The notes beneath the pieces were generated by a model. It saw nothing but the letters and a program-made list of their open reading frames with translations, had not been told where the DNA came from and searched no databases. A DNA stretch of 18,808 nt from assembly GCA_004335635.1 (NCBI GenBank), contig QAXH01004671.1, positions 6,688-25,495 on the forward strand, written 5' to 3'. Position 1 is the stretch's first letter; every line of letters begins with the position of its first letter. Source of the stretch: Chloromonas sp. AAM2 (taxonomy: Eukaryota > Chlorophyta > Chlorophyceae > Chlamydomonadales > Chlamydomonadaceae). Position numbers and translations under genes: made by a program. Of this stretch, positions 1 to 9,615 are shown piece by piece.

Positions 1-889
1 CAGGTTGGGGCGGTTCTGCACACACACAAGTATCCATGTGCCAAATCAGTATGTGAGTCACGAGGGGCAGTTATAAATTGGCGAGCTCCATCTGCAAATT
101 GTGATTTGTCAAAAACTGAAGGTATGCCGCAGTACGTGATTTTTCCAAACTCGTTGCGACATGTTATCCGGCTGCCTGCCAGTTCTAACTGCACCCACTG
201 CCAGGCTGCCTCTTCTAGCAGTGTCGCATCGTGCATAGCGAATCGTCGCATTATTCCTTGACACCATTGGAAGCCAATCATCCCGTCCGAGCAATCTTAT
301 TCCACCGGAACGTCTAAGTTTGTGATCTTAAACAACAGCCACGGGCGGCAACCCTCTATTTCCCACATCTGATCTAATAATCTTCTTGCCTCGAGGCTAC
401 TGGATGCTGGTTCAGCCTTTCTTTGCAGTTGTGTTCATCAAGCTGTGGCTCCCAGTTCTCTGGCCACAGACGGTGCCTTCCAACAGAGATATCGTCTGAA
501 TCCATGCATCTTTGCAGATGCCGTTATCAAAGGTCAGGTCTGACTGGCTCAGGAGGTGTGCAACATCAGAGGCTGCCGGAGATGTGCACTTCTGCTGGTC
601 AAGTGTCATTCGGATTCCGTTTCATAGGCATGTTGACACTTTTGCTGGTCAAGTTGCGGTCAGATCGTCATGTCGGAGTCTGTTTCCAATCTCCGAAAGG
701 TTCCGGAATGGAAGCCGTTTTCTGTCGGGGCCGTCGTTCCATTTGAAGCCCCACGGCGCATCGCCATTCATACCATCACCTTTGATACAAACATCAAATC
801 ACTAGCTTCTTTGCCGCCTCAAGTTGTTTTGCGAAGTTATTACACTTCGGTCGTCTCTCACCGCGATCCCGACTCACTCCGAAACAGCA
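1..889. other. Left flank, no supported gene
   Basis: No convincing coding exon is visible. Open frames here are short, mutually overlapping and show no recognisable motif. The stretch just upstream of 890 would serve as promoter and 5' UTR of the candidate small gene that follows, but I see no clear core promoter element. The only repeat noted is a pair of near-identical 18-mers at 587-604 and 637-654. Confidence 0.5.
587..654. repeat. Imperfect direct repeat pair, 18 bp, period 50
   Basis: CACTTCTGCTGGTCAAGT at 587-604 recurs as CACTTTTGCTGGTCAAGT at 637-654, one mismatch in 18. The surrounding sequence is only weakly similar. It may be a remnant tandem duplication; no function can be assigned. 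Confidence 0.6.
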
Positions 890-1550
890 ATGGGTGGCTT
901 CAAAATTCCCCTTGACGTGAGTTGCGCTGAGCACTTGACATGCAGCAGCAAGCATGCGCAACATACAGCGCAAGCGGACTCGCAAACATACGCGTCCTCC
1001 GACATCAATGCATTGGTGCCAGGTCAGCTGTCTAGGGCCGTATTCGTAAACCATTCCGTTTCCTTGTATTCCTTGCATGCAGGCTTGGATTGTGGCCATT
1101 CCCACTGTTTACGCCTGCACCGCGCTGTCTGGCCTCGTGGTGAGAAAATATTTCCGTTGATGCTTGCAGTTCGTTTCGCAGCAAGGGTCTCACACTCCGT
1201 GCTTGCACACACACTCAGTTTTGCATCCACCCCAAGGCATGCATTCGCTTTGCAAACTCCATTACATAGCCTCAACCATTTCCATGCAGTGTTCGCAACA
1301 TTGTCGGCCCCTCCCTGCCTTACCCAGCTTGAAGCCATGACCTGACCTCCTCCACTTCTCCATGCCACTGCAGTACAAGACCCTAACAACAGACCCTGAG
1401 TGCTCCACTGCATCTTATTACGAGCGGCCAGAGGAGGAGTTGCAGTCGAATGGCACCAAATGGAACAACTCAGTGTCCGGCCTCTTCAAGGACCGCATCA
1501 AACGGCACCAGTGGGGCGTGTTCAACAATGAATACGATGCGGCCAAGTAG
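890..1550 (+). CDS. Candidate two-exon gene for a 67-residue protein of unknown function
   Basis: The model joins exon 1 at 890-916 (MGGFKIPLD, with purines around the ATG) to exon 2 at 1374-1550, which ends in TAG. The intron is 457 nt, starts GTGAGT, ends CACTGCAG and is phase 0. Exon 2 begins YKTLTTDPEC, contains YYERPEEEL and ends HQWGVFNNEYDAAK. It is hydrophilic and charged, with no signal peptide, membrane segment or cofactor motif. Its composition looks like a real C-terminus: scattered aromatics, Lys/Arg/Glu pairs, and no run of rare codons. I do not recognise the family. Small proteins ending in Trp-Gly-x-Phe...Tyr are reminiscent of short ciliary microtubule-associated proteins, but that is only a resemblance. 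Alternatives are an unspliced 62-residue reading from ATG 1362, or further upstream exons. TGTAA words at 2114 and 2134 could end its transcript. Confidence 0.42.
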
Positions 1551-3606
1551 ATGACGCCTGTGGTCTTGCACTGGATATGCATAGAAATCCCGACAGACCA
1601 ATGACATGACTTTGTCACACGAATGACCTCATACATATCATCATACGAACCTTGGAACGGTTGCTGTGATTTCTAAGTTCCCTAGAGATACTAACGCATC
1701 ATGTCATGCCATGCCGTGGTACTGGTTGCGCACCTTGTCCGGACATCTCTATTGCATGGCCGTTGCACTGCCTTTTGCTTGTTTCATATTCTTTTGACAT
1801 GACTCTGCAGCGGTTTGCTTTTTACTTGCAGCTTGTGATTGTATTAGCACACTGAACTGCGAATTACCACACCGCACAGGACCATCAATGTTCTTCCGTT
1901 TTCCGTTCACGAGAATGCGAGGTCCCAAAGGTCATGCGAGGATGCGTGGGATGACCAACACAACCAGCGCTACATTGTGCACATGGTCGGAGCCATTTGT
2001 GTCCCTCGTGCTTTTTGTCAACATGGTGTTGTTAGGTCGGACAGTAGGCTTTGACGCTTGCAAGTACTTACAGAGTTATAGATTAGCTATCAGCTTGTGC
2101 CTGGGACATAGCCTGTAACTTCGAAGACTGTCTTGTAACAATTGGACCATCCATTTGCTCCAAGTGCGTTGCTCCAAGTGCAAGCACCAGTTCATCCTTG
2201 AGCACTTCACTGTAGACGGCAAATCTCTCTGAGAGTTGTGGAAGGCTAACCAGTTGTCCCAGTAGTCCCAATCTAGCCATCCGGTCTGTCCCATCTCTCC
2301 CAGTCCTGGCAGTGTACCACAGACGTTTTGACACCACGGCAGGGAGATGCAGCATGCCTCGCTTTGACGGTGTTACCGTTTTAGACAGGGTTGTGGCATG
2401 TCAGTGTGTGGCACCACCCCAGCACTGGCAGTGCATCACCATCTACCATGTTTGTTTCGCGTTGTTCACTTCTTCTTGTTTGATTGAGTGGTGCAATCTA
2501 ATCACCAGAACGTAGAAATTCTCATCAGGTTGCAAAAGTGGTGGGCAGCTGGCGTAGAGCCAAACCCCATGAACGAAACTCAGCAGTTGCAGTCGAGTGG
2601 CCCTATGCAATACGCTCACAAGGCGAAGGCAAGCGACAGAAAGGTTGCATTGGAGATTAGTCACCTGAACTTGTTCCCCCGTACATCACGTGGCAATACA
2701 AATCACTTGACAAGCCTGCATGCCCTTGAGCACGCGTTTGAGCCTGCATGCTCTGCTTGTTGGCTGCTGTGTGTCGACTGAGAACTGCCCTCTTTCAAAT
2801 CATGCAGGCTGCGTCCGAACACCATGATGATGTCGACAAACACAGCTGAGCTTTAGCGCCATACCAGGCGCATGAATCCGTGGTTGAACCACCTGGCTTG
2901 AAACCCTTAGCCAGCACAAGAAGGTGTTTAGAACTATCTGGCTTTAGTATTCAGCCATGCAAGTGTTCAGCAGCTGAAACCTGATTCATGTATTCTGGAC
3001 CGGTGATAAAGCATGTGCAGAGAGTATCGTGGGAAGATCACCTGGGTCACTTGGCACATGTAATAACCAGGACAGCAGCTCTCACCTTGTGAGGCGGTGA
3101 GAGAGGTACAGGTATGCACATTGTTTGCTGTTGATCACAGCTCGCAGTCCACATCATCACCATTTGGTGGTGTTTGACATTTGCAATGAGAGTGCATTTC
3201 CAGACACTTGCCCGCCTGATACACCCATGGCGCTTGTCCCTTCCAGATTTGCCCACTCCTCCGTATGTCTGTTTACCTGTGGCGGTGAATGCCCACAACC
3301 CTGCGACAACACCCTAAGCTAACGCCAGGATCTGCCCCTGCTCTTCTTGATTGATTGACCAAGGAGTAACTTGGCTACACTTATTGTCCTTGATGTGTTG
3401 CTGTCTGTGCGGCCTTTGCACTGCACTGTTGACTGCCCTGGACCTTTGCACCACTTACGATAACAATGGGGTGGGATGACTGACTGGTCCTGTGCACTGG
3501 ATGCGTCCACGACAAGCGCTGACTCAGCGAAACATTCAGCAAAAAGGTGCCCCTTTGAAATGTCACACGTGGATGGGGAAAACGTGCTTGGGAGCTTTTC
3601 TGATGA
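1551..3606. other. Intergenic stretch without a supported gene
   Basis: About 2 kb lies between the candidate small gene and the P-protein start. I see only short overlapping open frames without recognisable motifs or well-placed splice signals. The first part probably holds the 3' UTR of the small gene, since plus-strand TGTAA words occur at 2114-2118 and 2134-2138. The last few hundred bases should hold the promoter and 5' UTR of the P-protein gene. A 14-bp tandem duplication lies at 2155-2182. Confidence 0.5.
2155..2182. repeat. Tandem duplication, two copies of 14 bp
   Basis: TTGCTCCAAGTGCG at 2155-2168 is followed directly by TTGCTCCAAGTGCA at 2169-2182, 13 of 14 bases identical. It lies in intergenic DNA and its function is unknown. 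Confidence 0.75.
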
Positions 3607-3742
3607 ATGCTCCAACTGGTGGGTCACAACGCCACACTCTACCACCACATTTCCAAGATGGCGCGTGGCCAAATGAAGCGTGCCGTAGCTGCCGCCCTGC
3701 GGCGTGCGGCGACTTCAGCGGAGCCCACAGCCAACGCTTTTA
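3603..3742 (+). promoter_or_regulatory. Possible overlapping upstream ORF at the P-protein start
   Basis: An ATG at 3603, out of frame with the P-protein, opens a frame that runs past the chosen start to a TAG at 3740-3742. If the mRNA 5' end lies upstream of 3603, this reading would overlap and could reduce initiation at 3658. If transcription starts inside 3610-3657, it is irrelevant. It is recorded because it bears on start choice; the transcript start is not visible from sequence. Confidence 0.3.
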
Positions 3743-6700
3743 GCGGGCTGGGCACACTCAAGCTTTTCGACATCACAGGGGTCAATGGCGCACAACGCCT
3801 GCTCACCGGTACGCTTCTGCACATCTTCCGCCTGGGGTGCCCTGCCTTACACTAGTAGTAGGGTGACACTCTGGCTGGCACCACCAATCTGGCTTGCAGG
3901 AACGACATTTTCCTCCCAACCTGCACTTGGCTCATTTGCTGTCAGTGGAGTGCGTGGCATCTCAGTGGCCGCGTTGAAGCCCAGCGACAAGTGAGGCCGG
4001 ACAGATCGCACTCCGTAGCAACTGCCACGATGATGCTTTGATTTGTGACGTGTCGAATCAGGCTCCGCAGCCTCTGCTCCTGCCGACGATTATCTACTAC
4101 TACTTTGCATGCTGTGCTATATGTTGCAGCTTCGTGCCTCGCCACAACAGTGGCAGTGCTGCAGAGATCAAGGCCATGGTGCAGGCAACAGGCTTCCCAA
4201 CGCTCGATGCTCTCATCGATGCCACAGTCCCCACTGCCATCCGCCGCAAGGACCCCATGGCGATGGGCAGATACTCAGAAGGCATGACAGAGAGCGAGTT
4301 CCTTGAATTCTTCAGGTAGGCACATGACTCCATGCCTGCCACCTGCCCATGGCAATCAAACTCCGTCATGTCTTGCAATGTCAACGGCGTGCCATTTAAT
4401 TCACATTTCAATTTGTGTTCTGTGCATGTAATCACAGGGCTATGTCTATGAAGAACAAGCTGTACAAGAATTTCATTGGCATGGGCTACTATGGCACCCA
4501 TCTGCCACCGGTCATCCAGCGCAATGTGCTGGAGAACCCTGGATGGTACACCCAGTACACACCATACCAGGCTGAGATTGCTCAGGGCAGGTGAGCTGGG
4601 GCGGCATCAGCAATTTGCAGCCACTTGCAAACAAGGTGCTTTCTGAAGCATGACAAAGCACGTGCACGTATGTGGCAGCCTTCAGACCAGCACGGGCCTG
4701 CAGCACAAAAGCAACAGCACATGCCCAAATTAGGCAATGGAGGTTGAATTCTGCCAAATGGCCAGGCACGTAACGATCGGTCTGGCCTCGAAGCAAGGAC
4801 ATGCCATCACGACCCATGCGTGAATCCCGCAGGCTGGAGTCCCTGCTGAACTTCCAGACCATGGTGTCCGACATGACTGGCATGGCCCTGTCCAACTCGT
4901 CCCTCTTGGATGAGGCCACCGCTGCAGCTGAGGCTATGACGATGTGCAGTGCCATTGCACGCGGGAAGAAGCCAAAGTTTCTCATCTCGGTGGGTGGAAA
5001 CATGGGCACATGGGTGGAGGCATGGGCAGTACCATGCAAACATGGACGCACGGTAAGGGGTGGGTGGGCAGCACAGGATGATGCAGGCAGGCGGGCTTGT
5101 CTGCAGTTGGTCAACCACTGTGTGTGTTGTGGGCAGGGGCTGGGCTGTGACTGCAAATGTTAGGGCATGACAGGGTGGCAACAACACGTTGACAGCTGCA
5201 GGACAGCATGCAAGCCAGTCCAGCAGCTGCAACGCGTCCAACATGTTTTTGCCTGGTCTGTGGCATGCGGGGCATGTGGTGCATGTGGGGCAATCCATCA
5301 CGTTCATTTGATGATGCGCAAAACTAGAATGTAGTGTGAATGGTGCTGCCACCTGTCCGCAGAGCAAGTGCCACCCGCAGACCATTGCCGTGTGTCAGAC
5401 CCGTGCCGAGGGGCTGGGCCTGGAGGCTGTGGTGCAGGACGAGACCGCCTTCACCTTCAACAAGGACGTGTGCGGCGTGCTGGTGCAGTACCCAGCCACT
5501 GACGGCACTGTGGATGACTACAAGGGGCTGGTGCAGAAGGCACATGCGGCCAACATCAAGGTACAGCACTCGTTGCTGGTGCAGCTGGTGGTGCCAATAA
5601 GTCATGGTTGCAAACCCGGGTGGAGGCGAGGGATGCGGTCAACTGCATTAAGGCAGTGTCAAACACTCTTGGGATTTGTAGATAGCAGAGTGCAACCACA
5701 GGACAAGCAGGGGTCAAGGGCGTAAACAGAAGCGATGCCCTGTTTTGGCTGGGTTGCAGGATTGAGCACGGTTTTTGAGCAGGTTTGGGTTGCGATGCAA
5801 ATGGGACAGCACATGCAGACCAATCCAGCACATGTGGCCAGGGTTGTTGTTGTCCAACCGCATCACTTCGTTGGAACCATTTGCTGCAATCGCATCACAC
5901 ATTCACACATGCGAACCATACACATGTCCACCACATGCATGCCCACCACATGCATGCCCACCGCGCACGCAGGTGTGCGTGTCCACTGACCTCCTTGCCC
6001 TCACCATGCTGACACCCCCCGGTGAATGGGGTGCAGACATCGTCATTGGCAGCGCACAGCGCTTTGGCGTGCCCATGGGCTATGGCGGCCCCCATGCGGG
6101 CTTCCTGGCGTGCCATGACGAGTACAAGCGCATGATGCCTGGCCGGATCATTGGCATCAGTGTGGACGCTCAGGGCAAGCCTGCACTGCGCATGGCCATG
6201 CAGACGCGCGAGCAGCACATTCGCCGGGACAAGGCGACGTCCAACATCTGTACCGCACAGGTGCGTGCCTGACTAGGAACAGACATGCGCGTTTCACGGT
6301 AGGAGCAGGCAGCGTGAGGCAAGGATCACACTGCAGCTGGGGCGGACTGTGGGCTTGATGCGCTTTGGTGCACAAAGCCGATGCACACTTGGCCAGCACA
6401 TGGGCTGGGCTCACGCTGGTAGCAACCTGCATATCAGGCAGCACGTATGCAGAAAGGCCTGCAAGCACCTGGGATTACTTGCTGGCATGTGCCACAGGTG
6501 TCAAGAGCAGTCACAGCTCGCTGCTCGCACGGTTTCAAGCCTGCATGTCAGGCAGCATTGCTGCATGTCAACAAGTGGGACGTACTGCGCATTGCTCTGT
6601 TTCCAACCCGCATGCCTCATGTACCTCGTCCCTTCAGGCCCTTCTTGCCAACATCGCCTCCCTGTACGCGGTGTACCACGGCCCCGAGGGCCTTAAGACC

Positions 6701-9580
6701 ATCGCCCAGCGCTGCAACGGCATGGCGTCGGTGCTGGCAGAGGGAGCCAAGCGACTGGGGCTGGGCACGCCTAGCAAGCCCTTCTTTGACACGGTGGCCA
6801 TCAAGGTGTGCAGGTTAAAAACATGATAGGGTTGCAAGCAACACCACCAGTGTGCAGTTTGCAGGGTTTCAAATGACAATCTGCAACTCGTGCTAGGACC
6901 TTCAGTCAAGTCCCTGGGCAAGAAGCAGCAGATCCAGCTTCAGCCAGCTTCAGCACGTCGTCACAGGTGCTCTGTACGCCAGTTCTCACGGCTCGGCCAG
7001 CACGGGCAGGGTTGTGGACAACATTTTGAATGACAATCTGCAGTTCAAGCCAGAAACCCTTGGATGGTGGGCACTTGTTAAAAACACAGTTGAAAACTTG
7101 CAGTTCTCGCCGACAGCAGCATACAGCAAGCACAGTTGATGTGAGCGTCAACTCGTGCAACAGGTCGGCTTACCGTATTTACATCATGATACTGGGGCAA
7201 ACTGGCGTACAAGCTACTCTGATCGTGACTCTGATCATATGTATCATGTGTATGTCTGGGGTATACAGGCAAGTGTCTTGCTGGTTGAACAGCAACTGAG
7301 AGTTATGTAAGAATCGATCGGTCCTCAACATCCGTTTTTACTTGTACAGGTGGACGATGCTGCCTCAGTGGTGAAGACCGCCCTGGCGCATGGCGTGAAC
7401 CTGCGCTTGCTGGACGCCAAGACAGTTACCGTGTCATTCGATGAGACAAGCAAGCTGGAGGACCTCGACCTGCTGTTCAAGTAAGCAAAGATGAGGATTG
7501 CGGCAGTCTTAAGAGCACAAAAAAAGCCGGGGTCTGGTAGGTGGCTGAGCAGCGAATGGAATTGGGTCTCTAAAGGAGCTCTACTTCTGATGATCTCTTG
7601 ACGAACAGAAAGAGCCTCTGGCCATCTAATGTCCTGCAGTCTGCAGACGACTGCGACTGGTACTAATCAATTTATTAATGTGTCCTGCACGTTGCCTGTT
7701 GTTGATGACAGTTCAAGCTGAGTATTCAAACGCCAAATCCTCTGGTCAGTCTGACAGCGCATTATTCAAATGCCCGGTCCTTTGTGTCCACCCTGTGCAG
7801 GATCCTTGCTGGAGGCAAGAAGGTTCCCTTTTCCGCCGAGTCCCTGGCAGCCAGCGTACCTGGCGGCGTGGGCGCCTTCACCCGCTCATCGTCCTTCCTG
7901 CAGCAGCCCATCTTCAACAGCTGCCACAACGAGCACGACATGCTGCGCTACCTCAAGCGCCTGGAGAACAAGGATCTCTCCCTGGCGCACTCGATGATCC
8001 CCCTGGGCAGCTGCACCATGAAGCTCAACGCTACCAGTGAGATGATGCCGATCACCTGGCCTGAGCTGGCCAACTTGCACCCGTACGTGCCAACGGTACG
8101 TCACGCAGTCTACGGAAGCACATGTTAGGCTAGACCTGGTACAACGGTTGAAGCTGCGTACCACTGTTCTTCAGTGCTGAACCTGCTGATGACGGCTGAA
8201 ACTGTTAGACAAGCACGATCCATTATTCAATGTTTCCTATCCTATATACTCTCAAATGTCACTACCTTCATCATCGTCTCCGTAACCATCCTCAGCATCA
8301 TCACCACTAACTGACCGGCAGCCTTGCTGCGGTTGGTTTGTCTCATTGTTGTCTCTCCCTTATGTTTTGATGCGTCTGCAGGACCAGGCGGAGGGCTACT
8401 ACGAGATGTTCCGCGACCTGTCCATGCAGCTGTGCAGCATCACGGGCTTTGACGCCATGAGCCTGCAGCCCAACTCAGGCGCTAGCGGGGAGTATGCAGG
8501 GCTCATGGCCATCCGTGCATACCACTTGTGAGTCGCACAAGCAGTGTGGTCCGCAAGCACGGGGTGACAAAGTCTGGCTCTGTTCACTGGAGTGTCGCAA
8601 GCATGTCCCTCTATCCAGCTGTGCTCGAGCAGTACCGGGTTGACTTGCGTCATGGCAATGGTAGAGCTTATAGCGCTTATAGGTTGTTAATCCACGAATC
8701 ATCTTTTCTAGCAAGCTTGGTTGTGTTTTAATAACTCGTCTGATCGAAGCTCCAACCACTCCACTGCATGCTCACAGGGCGAACGGCGACAAGCAGCGCA
8801 ACGTGTGCATCATCCCCGTGTCCGCGCACGGCACCAACCCCGCCTCAGCCGTCATGGCAGGCATGAAGATCGTCACCGTGTCAACCGATGCACAAGGAAA
8901 CGTCAACGTGGAGGAGCTGCGACAGAAGGCTGAGCAGGTGCGCAGTGTGGGACATGCCTTGCCGCGCCATCAAGGTGATTGCACCTTATCTTGTAGATCA
9001 GCTTCCGTCGGCATTGAATTGTTGTCCACTCGGTGACCCAGCGTGGTATGCTGCTTGTTTCCAACGTGGGAGATCTTTCGTCACTTGGGGCTCAAGCAGA
9101 CACTCGGCCATGCATGTAAGCAGAGAGTTTTCTTGCTCGCGTGCATCCCAAGGCTGGCAAGACTCTTGCTGCGCTGATGATCACCTACCCTTCCACACAC
9201 GGCGTGTACGAGGAGGGTGTGGATGAGATCTGCAACATCATCCACAAGCACGGAGGACAGGTCTACATGGACGGGGCAAACATGAACGCACAGGTAAGCA
9301 ACGGCATTAGTGAAGAAGAATCAGCCAGGGCATCAGTGATTCAGCTGGAAGAACCTGTCAAGGCATCAGTGAAGGCACAAGTGTGTGCACGTGTTGGCGC
9401 GTGTGGGTGTGTGGGCGTGTAGCTCCACAAGCCCCCATTGTCAAAGGCATGAACTCAATCAACCAAGCAGCTGATTCAGTTGCTATCTGAGGGGGCACCA
9501 GTGCCTATGACCCATCGTACTGCTGTGATCATTGCGTGCAGGTTGGCCTGACCGCGCCCGGTATCATCGGTGCCGACGTG

Positions 9581-9615
<35 letters not shown>

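Noticed and set aside
3319..3672. 117-codon minus-strand open frame upstream of the P-protein
   Set aside because: It overlaps the 5' UTR and first exon of a well-supported gene in antisense and shows no recognisable domain.
5928..5972. Possible CRISPR-like or protein repeat array
   Set aside because: Only two good copies and one diverged copy of 15 bp, no spacers, and it lies inside a eukaryotic intron.
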